A DNA stretch of 64,000 nt from Vicia villosa (taxonomy: Eukaryota; Streptophyta; Magnoliopsida; Fabales; Fabaceae), in assembly GCF_029867415.1 (NCBI RefSeq), contig NC_081183.1, forward strand, positions 50,361,133 to 50,425,132, read 5' to 3'. The notes under the pieces are model-generated. The model was not told where the DNA came from. It did not search any database and saw only the letters and a program-made list of their open reading frames with translations. A program made the translations under genes and the position numbers. This document shows positions 22,654 through 34,852 of the stretch, piece after piece. The first letter of the stretch is position 1, and every line of letters begins with the position of its first letter.

Positions 22654-23454
22654 ATGGATGTCGAAATGAAGATTAAATTAACTCAGCTTCTCAAGGAATA
22701 CAAGGATTGTTTTGCTTGGGATTATAATGAGATGCCTGGTTGGAGTCGAACTGTGGTAGAACATCAATTGCCATTAAAATTGGGGCAAAAGCCAGTAAAA
22801 CAAGATCCAAAAAGATTCGCCCCAGAAGTCATGGCGAAAATTAAAGCAGAGATTGAAAGACTTTTAAAAAGCAAGTTCATTCAAACTGCAAGGTATGTCG
22901 AATGGTTAGCTAATATTGTACCTATCATTAAGAAAAATGGGACACTTCGGGTATGTATAGATTTCAGAGACTTGAATCGTGCTACTCCTAATGATGAATA
23001 TCCCATGCCTGTGGCTGAAATGTTAGTCGACTCAGCTGCAGGCTTTCAATATTTAAGTATGTTAGATGGCTATTCAGGATATAATTGAATTTTTATAGCC
23101 GAAGAGGACATACCTAAAACAGCATTTAGATGCTCGGGTGCTTTAGGTACTTATGAATGGGTGGTAATGCCGTTTGGTTTAAAAAATGCTGGAGCCACTT
23201 ATCAAAGGGCAATGAATTTAATGTTTCACGATTTCATAGAGCATTTTATGCATGTTTATATTGATGACATTGTAATAAAGTCATCATAAAAAATGAACAT
23301 TTGAACCACCTTCGAAGTCCTTTGAGAGGATGAGGAAGTACAGTTTAAAAATGAATCCTTTAAAATGTGCTTTTGGTGTCCATGCAGGGGATTTCCTTGG
23401 TTTCGTGGTGCATAAAAAGGCATTGAAATAAACCAAAATAAGACCAAGGCAATT
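22654..23454 (+). pseudogene. pol: Element G reverse transcriptase
   Basis: RT motifs in order: YKDCFAWDYNEMPG, VEHQLPLK, then VCIDFRDLNRATPNDEYPMP, a catalytic Asp in YLSMLDGYSGYN, VMPFGLKNAGATYQRAM and YIDD at 23257-23268. TGA follows SGYN, and TAA at 23287 comes six codons after the YIDD, where a one-base deletion shifts the frame. Frameshifted thumb text (LNPLKCAFGV-like) continues to 23454. DNA synthesis from this copy is impossible. Confidence 0.88.
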
Positions 23455-24070
23455 TTGGAGTTGAAAGCGCCAGACACAAAAAAGCAGTTACAATCACTTT
23501 TGGGGAAGATTAATTTCTTGAGGAGATTTATCTCAAATTTAAGTGGTAAGACGAAGTTATTTTCGTCGTTACTCAAACTCAAGAATAATGATGTATTCAG
23601 ATGGGAAGAAGAACATCAACAGGCGTTTGATCAAATCAAGGCATACTTGACGAAGCCTCCCATTTTAATACCCCCAAATAGAAATAAGAACATGAAATTG
23701 TACATAGCTACATCTGATTCGACAATTGGGAGCATGTTGGCCCAAGAAGATGATCATGGCGTTGAAAGAGCTATTTATTATCTAAGTCGAATTTTAGTGG
23801 ATGCAGAAACTAGATATTCTGATATTGAAAAACTATGTTAATGTTTGTATTACTCATGTAATAAATTAAAGCAATATATGAAGTATGTTAATTCTGATAT
23901 TATTAAGTATATATTGTCCAAACCTATTTTGCACAGTCGAATTGGAAAATGGGCGCTAGCTTTAACTGAATTTTCTTTAACTTATGTTCCTTTGAAAGCT
24001 ATGAAAGGACAAATAGTAGCTAACTTCATAGTTGACCATGGATTAACTGATATATCAGTAAATATGGTCA
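23455..24070 (+). pseudogene. pol: Element G RNase H (Ty3-type)
   Basis: The frames carry SLLGKINFLRRFISNL, FDQIKAYLTKPPIL, then LYIATSDSTIGSMLAQEDDHGVERAIYYLSR and LVDAETRYSDIEKLC, with TAA at 23839-23841. The next frame continues the domain (KLKQYMKYV, KPILHSRIGKWALALTEF, KAMKGQIVANFI). This is the standard Ty3 RNase H of Tat elements. The first catalytic Asp position is Thr-Ser-Asp in a shifted context, so activity is doubtful even without the stop. Confidence 0.82.
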
Positions 24071-24540
24071 CTCAAACTATGTGGCAATTGAATTTTGATG
24101 GTTCCAGTCATAGAAATGGTTCAGGTATTGGGGTTTTGATTATATCTCCCCAAGGTATACCTTCGACGTTTAAGTACAAGATCAGTGAAGCCTGTTCAAA
24201 TAATGAGGTAGAATATGAAGCTTTGATCACTGGATTGAGGGCTCTTTTAGACTTAGGGGCTACTGAAGTCCAGATAAAAGGTGACTCCGAGCTTGTTATT
24301 CGACAAATTACAAAGGAGTATAAATGTATTAAAGAAAATTTAATCATTTACTATGCTTTAGTAGTTCAGTTGTTGGAGAAATTTCACGTGGTGCATATAA
24401 CTCATGTGCCTAGGAATGAAAACAGTGCAGCAAATGAGTTAGCACAACTTGCTTCAGGATATAGAGTTTCTAAAGATCGATTGGGAGAGTTAATTGAAGT
24501 TAAAGATAAAGAGAAAATGGTACAATACTTAAACAATCCA
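24071..24540 (+). pseudogene. pol: Element G archaeal-type RNase H
   Basis: Within the open frame 23845-24678, WQLNFDGSSHRNGSGIGVLI, then CSNNEVEYEALITGL, IKGDSELVIRQI and VPRNENSAANELAQLA give the four acidic positions of a second RNase H of the archaeal/plant type. Ty3 elements with two RNase H domains in this order belong to the Tat lineage. The domain itself is open end to end. Its neighbours are not. Confidence 0.85.
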
Positions 24541-24761
24541 GTTGGGACGACTGATCGGAAAATTAAGTATAGAGCTTTGATTTATGTCATATTAGGGAAT
24601 GAATTATATAAGAAGACAGCCGAAGGTGTATTAATGAAATGTTTAACTGAGGCTGAAGCATTTATAGCCGTATCATAAGTACATAGTGGTGCTTGGGGGG
24701 CACACCAATCAGGCCATAAGATGAAATAGCTTTTGTTTCGACGAGGGTTATATTGGCCATC
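24541..24761 (+). pseudogene. pol: Element G integrase, 5' piece before insertion H
   Basis: The end of the frame has GNELYKKTAEGVLMKCLTEAEA, then after a stop (24676) VHSGAWGAHQSGHKMK and GLYWPS, the start of the integrase HHCC domain. The text stops in the middle of the zinc-binding region at the CCATC target site and resumes at 33762 after element H, with residues that fit directly. Confidence 0.85.
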
Positions 24762-27700
24762 TGTAACACCCCTTTTATATCCCAAAATATTTAACATAAA
24801 ATCAGAGAATAAGCATGCATATACTTCAAAAGGGCGTCACATCGACATTTTCAAAAACTAAAAGCTTTTAAAACCGACAGCATTTATCCACAATACACAA
24901 CACACCTGGTCATTTCAGATAACACCTAACATTTAATCATAACTCATCCAGAATATGCATTCACAACGGAAAATACTAAAATACTCATGTATTCCATTAA
25001 ATGATTCATGTCACATACCATGATCATAACTCAATAACACTCTCAATATAAAATAAACCATAATCAAAATATTTGGCTTAAAGCCTCTCAAACAATAAGT
25101 AGCCAAATAAACAGGTTCACAAGTTGTAACATAATACATAACCAAATAGAAACATGAGTTCAACACGCCTAGTCTACCCAAGGTTATATGACCAGAGCAT
25201 TGACTCGCTACTTAATCATCAAACAACTCGGAAGCTCACCGACTAAATCTCGTACGAACTACTAATCGCCAGAACCTGCATGTCTCCAAACAATGGCAAC
25301 ATTAAAACAAAAGGGTGAGAATACGAATCATTATGAAGAAAGTATAATAAGATACAATGATTCAATCAACAGTTATAGGAATTCACCACACTTATATAAC
25401 CAGTTAAATAATACTAACCAACATTTATTTCACATTTTACAAGCATACATCAAAATTCAAGGAGTATAATATTAAATTCCAATACTATATTCCCAAATAA
25501 TACACATAACTATAATTATCACATAATCATATATTTTACCAAGTCGTGTGTCCAAACATCACAAAAATCCAATTATCACATCTCATGTACACATAACAAT
25601 CACAATAATGCATATATTCAAACATCACATAACCTCAATGTGACTCAATGCAAAATATGTGACTCAATGCATGTGGTACCCAATATGGACCCAAAGTTCC
25701 ACCGCTTCCGATTCATATAGAATCTAGCCACGCTTAAGATCCGGACAAGATCGAATTCACTCTAAAATCCAAGCCACTTCCGATCTGGACAAGATCAAAG
25801 CCACTACGCATGTTTCCAATTGAGGATCAACGTAATCTACGTCTATTTCCATTCAAGGATCACCGTCTAATACCATGTGAACTCACAGTTTTACCGCTTC
25901 CACAATAAAGCCGACTATGCCATGAATGAATGTACAATTACCAACCAATTATGCAATTAAGATCATCTCTACCATCTTAACATTCCGCATATCATAATAA
26001 TTCAACTCGTTGAATTATCCACCAATTGTACACAACATTCACAACACATACATATCATAATGTCAATTAATCAATTACGATTCACAAAATCCAATTAACA
26101 CTAGTATCCATACTATCTCATGTCAATTCACATTTACCACATATATATGAATATACACATTATCAAAACAACATCACGGCATAGTAATATATTATTTTCA
26201 ACATAAATATTCGAGTCAAAAACACAATTACGGACAAATTCTCAAAATACCGTAATTTACCGATAAACTGAATAATTGATCCAAGTTCTAGTATATTCCA
26301 ATCAAATCGGCTCAATGCAACTAATACAACTATTAGTCATCAATTAATATCACCTACTGTCAACAAAACTATTTTTATTGAAAAGAATGTCACGCTAGCT
26401 TTCTAAAGGTTCAAACGGTAGTCAAAATAGATTCTCATTTTGAAAGTTATGAATTTGTAAAGTTTCAACGAGAATGTAAAAACAGGCTTCATAAACTAAC
26501 AACTCTAAACATATAAGAATAACTCTTATGAAATTAATTGGCTAACGGTCTGACTCAAGTAATAATAAAACAACTTTAAAGAGTCAAAGTTCTTTAATCT
26601 TAATTTTTACGGTTTATCAAATTTGACTTTAAACAATTCGAAAGAAACTCTGACAACTCTAACAAACCAAAGTTACTCAAACAAACGAAAATATGACTCT
26701 AAATATCTCAAAGACAATTTTAAACATATCAGTTAACTTAAATTCATCTCATACTTAATTTAAATTAAAATTTCAATCTTAAACCAATAAATGACAAAAT
26801 CTAATTCTTACCAGGACATCAAGTACCTATACTGTATCTATATAAATTATTTTAGTCCTTAACTCCACTTTTTATTTGTCTTTACTAAGTTTGATAAACT
26901 ACATTAGCTGTCTTTGAGGGCGTGCAAAGCGGGCTACCGCACAGGGCCTCAAATTTTCCAAAGTTAAACTATAACTAAATAGGGCCTCATAAAATATCAG
27001 GTAGGTTAAATCATGAGTACATAGGGCCTCTAATAATTTTTTATGGTTGAATTGCGGCTAATCAACACAGGGCCTCCAAAAACTTGTGACGGCCTTGCAT
27101 TAAAGCATCAATACCATATAAGTCTCTTACTGCTATAATTTTGAATAGTCTTAATCTTTTTAAGGATAACGACTGTCTATCATAATACACCCACCTATAT
27201 ATGATATTACAAGACTAATTTAATCTAAACTTCTAAATTCACATCACAATACTTGTATGTTATTGTGATTAACTTTAAAATTCTCTTGGCATGCCACTGT
27301 TACTTATTTTCCAGCGTTACAATAGTGTAAGACATTTAAGTTGTATCAGGCATGATAAGACATTAACATCCCATTATACCATGGATTATAATACTGTAGC
27401 AAATACAATTTTCTATTAATATTATATCTCTAATTGGCAGCGTATATCCTCGAAACCAAATACAATATCGTACTGTTAAAACTCAAATTAACCTAATTAT
27501 TGATATACCATGTGTCTTAATCAACATCCCTCATCAATTAAAACAACTAAAATCATATATCTACTCTTCCCTTATATCAATCATAATCAAGGATTATCGT
27601 CAAAACCTAACATTTACAAAACCATAGAACAAAATCTAAGGACAAAATCCCTAATTTATATAGCTACCCATTGACCCAACCATACTAACCCATAATAATA

Positions 27701-28411
27701 ATAAGGATTCTCTCCCTTACCTCTTGTTGACTTCTTGAAACCCTAGCTTTTCTCTTCTCCTCTCTTAGTCTCCTTCTCCCCTTTTTCTTCTCTTGAAATG
27801 AGCAAATGAAATATGATATCTCTAAATCTCATCAAACCCTTACTAACTTATTGTCTTAATGGGCTTAAGAAAATAACACCCCCAATTTACTTCTACTTCT
27901 AATAAATAGGCCCAATAGTTATAATCCTCTAATAACTCAATGTCTCATATTTCCAGTCTAATCTTAATTATTCAGAAAATTCCCAAATTCTAAACATTAA
28001 CTCATTAATATTTCTAATACTAAAAATATTAAAATCTTTGATTAAATATCGATTCGCTATTCTGAAATAATATCGACTAAATCATCCCAAAATGCAAAAA
28101 TTTCAATAAACATCTCAATAAATAAATAATATTATTCTTCTGACTATCCGACTAAAATCCGACTTTAACATAATAAATCCAAATACGCCTCTTAAAATAA
28201 TACCGACAATCCAAACTCGGCTAAATCCTATATTTAAATCCTTTAGTAATTTAATTAACCAAAATGTTACTTCTAATAATATTCCATCGATGTAATAGTT
28301 TACTCACCGATATAACCACTTATTCACCATAATATAATTACCAACCGATAATTCCGAAAATAATATAAGAATATTTAATTAAATAAATAATTAAATAATC
28401 GGGGCGTTATA
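24762..28411 (-). mobile_element. 3' LTR of element H
   Basis: 3,650 bp from TGTAACACCCC to GGGGCGTTATA on the plus strand. The terminal CA has become TA, so the minus-strand start reads TA instead of TG. It carries a 191-bp insertion absent from the 5' LTR and lacks ~30 bp present there near 31257. Otherwise the two LTRs differ only by scattered bases. Confidence 0.92.
26907..27097. mobile_element. 191-bp insertion in 3' LTR of H
   Basis: The other LTR reads straight through this point. CATTA is duplicated at 26902-26906 and 27098-27102. The insert starts GCTGTC and ends GACGGCCTTG, a weak inverted match. It contains AGGGCCTC four times (26943, 26981, 27023, 27069). It has no ORF. A small MITE- or SINE-like element is likely; the class is not determined. 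Confidence 0.75.
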
Positions 28412-30260
28412 ACTCTCCCCCAGTTAGAATATTTTCGTCCTCGAAAATTCGCCCAACACAGCCATCCTTAACATCGCGTCCTCATCCAACTTTCTCATTC
28501 TCAAGTTACACTTGACAACACTCCGACTATTACTTTTTTCTGATATATCCGCATCTCAACACGACTTGAATCCAAAACTCATACGTCAAACTCTCAATTA
28601 TCCTTGCAACATAATCGTTACTAACTTGCCAACCATTTCGACAATATCTTGGAACAACATCTTACAACATAGAAACAACGTTCACTCGCTTATACGTGAC
28701 GATACAACATTGCTTCATCATCGCAACAACATACTCAACACCGACACACATATACAATTCTTATTTCCATACTCAGGTGTCCTTCATTAACGAAGCACCA
28801 ACAACAACATTACTGCAACAGCGACAAACTTATCATAATACCAACTTGATAAAATAACTCGACTAATAACCACACAACTCATCATCGATCCACAATTTCC
28901 AAGAACATCCTAATTCAATCGGCACTATTCACAAGAAAACACAATACGTCTGACACATCATGCTCCATCTGCGCGACTCTGATCATCCATCTTAATTCAC
29001 TATCCTTATTAGAGTTTCTATCAACTTATACGATTCACAAGCTTCAACCAAGCTTCAGAATTTCCTTAACATTCACCAATTTATGCATCATCGAGATAGT
29101 AAGATAAGTCTACAACATCCAATACAATTTCGTCTACTATCAACAAGGGATTAAGGGTGATCAAGTCCTCAATTTGTCAATAGACAGCCGATAATCATAA
29201 TGGAGTATAACCATCATTACCAACTATAATAGTGCTCCTTTAGCAATTGTACTTACGTCACCAAAAGTACTATACTTCAACAACTTGCAAAACCAACTGA
29301 ACCTACTAACACCGACGTCTTGCAGCTACCTACTAAAATACCTTTGACGATACACTAGAACAAAATTTCTTTACACCATCATCAACACTTCTTATTAATA
29401 AAATCATACTCAGCTCTTCGCATTTCTGACTCTTACTCGCGATCCATAGCGTTTCAACAACTTTGACAACTTCTACCACAGTTTCAATCACTTATCAATA
29501 ATCCTACAGCAAGGCCTACAACAATACTTCACTTAATTGTTGTTCCTTCATCAACAGCTTACATAGGACTACTTACACAACAACATGCTCGATTTAACTT
29601 TGTTTCGGATAATTGCGGCAATAACCGTTTATATTTAACAGACTTCACTTCTACTATATCCATAACACTCCTATAAGGTAGAGTATAGTCTCACCTCTTC
29701 GTAGGCTCAAACGGTACGTGAATCCAACACTCGAAGCTCAAGATACAATTCTCCGACATTATCCAAAATGCAAACATCAACGTCATGCTGCGATAATCTT
29801 TACGATATTTCTAAAACTCCTCAAATGACACACTTGATCTTAAAATTGCTCCTTAAAAAACCTTTGCATTGCTTCTTCAATTCACTCATCTCTGACGCTG
29901 ACGTCCTACGCGACACCAACGCAGAAGTCCGTTTTCCAAGATGTTTCGACTTGATAAACAGCCAAAATCTTAAATCCATGTTACCTTCGAATTTGGAAAC
30001 CAACAAACTTCTACATTGCTTGCTCTGTCTCCTTAAGAAGTATATTGCACCAACAACTTACAACTGAAACATATCCGAGAAGCACAGCTTCTCCCCCACT
30101 TCGCTCAAACCAAACCCTGCAGCAAACCAAACAAGTACCAACAGTGTTTCACGCACATGTTGTATACTAAGGAATAAAACACTAACAGCATTAAACTGTC
30201 GCACAACTCAACGGACTCGACAACTTGGCCGGACGGACCGACCTGCTCTGATACCACTAA
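28412..30260 (-). mobile_element. Internal region of element H, non-coding
   Basis: It begins on the plus strand with the complement of a polypurine tract (28413-28423) and ends with the primer site. The sequence is full of CAACA- and ACTT-rich degenerate stretches. The two ORFs of about 90-100 codons in it show no gag, pol or other recognisable motif. The leader just inside the primer site (30080-30240) is alignable with the leader of K. Confidence 0.8.
30245..30256 (-). other. Primer binding site of element H (tRNA-iMet)
   Basis: TGGTATCAGAGC on the minus strand, 4 bp inside the 5' LTR, followed by AGGTCGGTCCGTCCGGCC. Confidence 0.9.
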
Positions 30261-33200
30261 TGTAACACCCCTTTTATATCCCAAAATATTTAACATAAAA
30301 TCAGAGAATAAGCATGCATATACTTCAAAAGGGCGTCACATCGACGTTTTCAAAAACTAAAAGCTTTTAAAACCGACAGCATTTATCCATAATACACAAC
30401 ACACCTGATCATTTCAGATAACACCTAACATTTAATCATAACTCATCCAGAATATGCATTCACAGCGGAAAATACTAAAATACTCATGTATTCCATTAAA
30501 TGATTCATGTCACATACCATGATCATAACTCAATAACACTCTCAATATAAAATAAACCATAATCAGAATATTTGGCTTAAAGCCTCTAAAACAATAAGTA
30601 GCCAAATAAACAGGTTCACAAGTTGTAACATAATACATAACCAAATAGAAACATGAGTTCAACACGCCTAGTCTACCCAAGGTTATATGACCAGAGCATT
30701 GACTCGCTACTTAATCATCAAACAACTCGGAAGCTCTCCGACTAAATCTCGTACAAACTACTAATCGCCAGAACCTGCATGTCTCCAAACAATGGCAACA
30801 TTAAAACAGAAGGGTGAGAATACGAATCATTATGAAGAAAGTATAATAAGATACAATGATTCAATCAACAGTTATAGGAATTCACCACACTTATATAACA
30901 AGTTAAATAATACTAACCAACATTTATTTCACATGTTACAAGCATACATCAAAATTCAAGGAGTATAATATTAAATTCCAATACTATATTCCCAAATAAT
31001 ACATATAACTATAATTATCACATAATCATATATTTTACCAAGTCGTGTGTCCAAACATCACCAAATCCAATTATCACATCTCATGTACATATAACAATCA
31101 CAATAATGCATATATTCAAACATCACATAACCTCAATGTGACTCAATGTAAAATATGTGACTCAATGCATGTGGTACCCAATATGGACCCAAAGTTCCAC
31201 CGCTTCCGATTCATATAGAATCTAGCCACGCTTCAGATCCGGACAAGATCGAAGCCACCAAATGTAAACATATAGTTTACCGCTTTCCGAATTCACTCTA
31301 GAATCCAAGCCACTTCCGATCCGGACAAGATCAAAGCCACTACGCATGTTTCCAATTAAGGATCAACGTAATCTACGTCTATTTCCATTCAAGGATCACC
31401 GTCTAATACCATGTGAACCCACAGTTTCACCGCTTCCACAATAAAGCCGACTATGCCATGAATGAATGTACAATTACCAACCAATTATGCAATTAAGATC
31501 ATCTCTACCATCTTAACATTCCGCATATCATAATAATTCAACTCGATGAATTATCCACCAATTGTACACAACATTCACAACACATACATATCATTCACAT
31601 ATGAAAGACCAATTAATCAATTACGATTCACAAAATCCAATTAACACTAGTATCCATACTATCTCATGTCAATTCACATTTACCACATATATATGAATAT
31701 ACACATTATCAAAACAACATCATCGGCATAGTAATATATTATTTTCAACATAAATATTCGAGTCAAAAACACAATTACGGACAAATTCTCAAAATACCGT
31801 AATTTACCGATAAACTGAATAATTGATCCAAGTTCTAGTATATTCCAATCAAATCGGCTCAATGCAACTAATACAACTATTAGTCATCAATTAATATCAC
31901 CTACTGTCAACAAAACTATTTTTATTGAAAAGAATGTCACGCTAGCTTTCTAAAGGTTCAAACGGTAGTCAAAATAGATTCTCATTTTGAAAGTTATGAA
32001 TTTGTAAAGTTTCAACGAGAATGTAAAAACAGGCTTCATAAACTAACAACTCTAAACATATAAGAATAACTCTTATGAAATTAATTGGCTAACGGTCTGA
32101 CTCAAGTAATAATAAAACAACTTTAAAGAGTCAAAGTTCTTTAATCTTAATTTTTACGGTTTATCAAATTTGACTTTAAACAATTCGAAAGAAACTCTGA
32201 CAACTCTAACAAACCAAAGTTACTCAAACAAACGAAAATATGACTCTAAATATCTCAAAGACAATTTTAAACATATCAGTTAACTTAAATTCATCTCATA
32301 CTTAATTTAAATTAAAATTTCAATCTTAAACCAATAAATGACAAAATCTAATTCTTACCAGGACATCAAGTACCTATACTTTATCTATATAAATTATTTT
32401 AGTCCTTAACTCCACTTTTTATTTGTCTTTACTAAGTTTGATAAACTACATTAAAGCATCAATACCATATAAGTCTCTTACTGCTAAAATTTTGAATAGT
32501 CTTAATCTTTTTAAGGATAACGACTGTCTATCATAATACACCCACCTATATATATGATATTACAAGACTAATTTAATCTAAACTTCTAAATTCACATCAC
32601 AATACTTGTATATTATTGTGATTAACTTTAAAATTTTCTTGGCATGCCACTGTTACTTATTTTCCAGCGTTACAACAGTGTAAGACATTTAAGTAGTATC
32701 AGGCATGATAAGACATTAACATCCCATTATACCATGGATTATAATACTGTAGCAAATAAAATTTTCTATTAATATTATAACTCTAATTGGCAGCATATAT
32801 CCTCGAAACCAAATACAATATCGTACTGTTAAAACTCAAATTAACCTAATTATTGATATACCATGTGTCTTAATCAACATCCCTCATCAATTAAAACAAC
32901 TAAAATCATATATCTACTTTTCCCTTATATCAATCATAATCAAGGATTATTGTCAAAACCTAACAATTACAAAACCATAGAACAAAATCTAACGACAAAA
33001 TCCCTAAATTATATAGCTACCCGTTGACCCAACCATACTAACCCATAATAATAAGGATTCTCCCCCTTACCTCTTGTTGATTTCTTGAAACCCTAGCTTT
33101 TCTCTTCTCTTCTCTTAGTCTCCTTCTCCCCTTTTTCTTCTATGAGAAAATGATATCTCTAACTCTCATCAAACCCTTACTAACTTATTGTCTCAATGGG

Positions 33201-33761
33201 CTTAAGAAAATAACACCTCCAATTTACTTCTACTTCTAATAAATAGGCCCATTAGTTATAATCCTCTAATAACTCAATGTCTCATATTCCTGGTCTAATC
33301 TTAATTATTCGAAAAATTCCCAAAATGCTAAATATTAACTCATTAATATTTCTAATACTAAAAATATTAAAATCTTTGATTAAATATCGATCCGCTATTC
33401 TGAAATAAGATCGACTAAATCATCCCAAAATGCAAAAATTTCAATAAACATCTCAATAAATAAATAATATTATTCTTAATATTATTCTTCTGACTATCTG
33501 ACTAAAATCTGACTTTAACTTAATAAATCCAAATACGCCTCTTAAAATAATACCGACAATCCAAACTCGGCTAAATCCTATATTTAAATCCTTTAGTAAT
33601 TTAATTAACCAAAATGTCACTTCTAATAATATTCCATCGATGTAATAGTTTACTCACCGATATAACCACTTATTCACCATAATATAATTACCAACCGATA
33701 ATTCCGAAAATAATATAAGAATATTTAATTAAATAAATAATTAAATAATCGGGGCGTTACA
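30261..33761 (-). mobile_element. 5' LTR of element H
   Basis: 3,501 bp from TGTAACACCCC to GGGGCGTTACA on the plus strand, with both canonical ends intact. It lacks the 191-bp insertion of its partner. Confidence 0.92.
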
Positions 33762-33766
33762 CCATC

Positions 33767-34771
33767 AATGTTAAAAGATTGTATCGAATTTGCAAAAGGT
33801 TGCCAAGAATGCCAGAAGTTTTCAGGTATTCAACATGTACCCGCTAGTGAATTACATGCAATAGTAAAACCTTGACTGTTTCGAGGTTGGGCTTTGGATT
33901 TAATAGGAGAAATAAAACCTACTTCGTCTAAACAGCAGAAGTATATTTTAGTTGGGATAGATTATTTTACGAAATGGATAGAAGCTATTCCATTGGTGAG
34001 TGTTAATCAAGTATGATTGATTTTATACAAAAATTTATAATTTTTAGATATGGGATACCAGAAACCATTACTACTGATCAAGGATCAGTCTTCACTGGTC
34101 GAAAAATGAAAGAGTTTGCAAAAGAAACAGGTTTCAAGTTGTTGACTTCGACCCCATACTATGTCCAGGCCAATGGACAAGTCGAAGCTGCTAATAAATT
34201 TATCATAAATTTAATAAAGAAGCATGTGGGAAGGAAGCCAAAAAGCTGGCATCAGACACTTGATCAAATTTTACAAGCCTGTCGAACTTCCCCAAAAGAG
34301 GCAACAAATACTACTCCATTTCGTCTAACTTTTGGACATGATGCAGTTTTTCCTGTTGAAATTTGTCTGCAATCAGTAAGGATTCAAAGACAAAATGATA
34401 TGGCCATAGATGAATATTGGAATTTGATGTTAGATGAGTTGGTTGAATTAGACGAAGAAAGGTTAATAGCTTTAGACAGACTGATAAAGCAAAAAGAGAA
34501 AGTGGCGAACGCTTATAATAAGAAAGTGAAAACAAAGATGTTTGCTTTAGATGATTATGTTTGGAAAGTCATTTTACCTATGGATCAAAAATACAAGTCC
34601 TTAGGAAAATGGTCACCTTATTGGGAAGGACTATTTAAAATTGTGCAAGTCTTCACAAATAATGCATATGAAATTAAGGAGTTAAGTGAGGATTGTCGAA
34701 TCCTGAGGATAAATGGTAAATATTTAAAAAAATATAAGCCAATACTTCAGGAAATAACAATTGAAACTTAG
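33767..34771 (+). pseudogene. pol: Element G integrase core and C-terminus
   Basis: The integrase resumes after H with CIEFAKGCQECQKF (the CC of HHCC), then GWALDLIGEIKP (first catalytic Asp) and DYFTKWIEAI. A TGA replaces a Trp codon just before FRGWALD. After a one-base shift the 252-codon frame (34013-34771) gives TTDQGSVFTG (second Asp), YVQANGQVEAANK (Glu), TPFRLTFGHDAVFPVEI, and a C-terminal KYKSLGKWSPYWEGLFKI module. All three DDE residues are present, but the frame is broken. Confidence 0.88.
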
Positions 34772-34852
34772 AAAAATGAAAATATGATTGATAATGGCTC
34801 AATAGCCAGATAGTACAGACGACTGTTATAAATAAAGCCATAAATTACAAAG
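34772..34852 (+). other. Spacer between pol of G and the antisense gene
   Basis: A short gap between the integrase stop (34771) and the stop of the antisense gene (34853), so the two genes converge tail to tail. No other feature is seen. Confidence 0.6.

Larger units (their letters stand above)
24762..33761 (-). mobile_element. Complete 9,000-bp non-autonomous element H
   Basis: Two long LTRs flank a 1.85-kb internal segment on the minus strand. CCATC is duplicated at 24757-24761 and 33762-33766. The initiator-Met primer site and the post-PBS block GGTCGGTCCGTCCGGCC are shared with B and K, so H is chromovirus-related, but no gag or pol text is present. Proteins from a relative would have to move it. 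It splits the integrase of G. Confidence 0.92.

Noticed and set aside
28512..30067. ORFs of 92 and 99 codons inside element H
   Set aside because: No gag/pol or other motif. Composition follows the CAACA-rich background.
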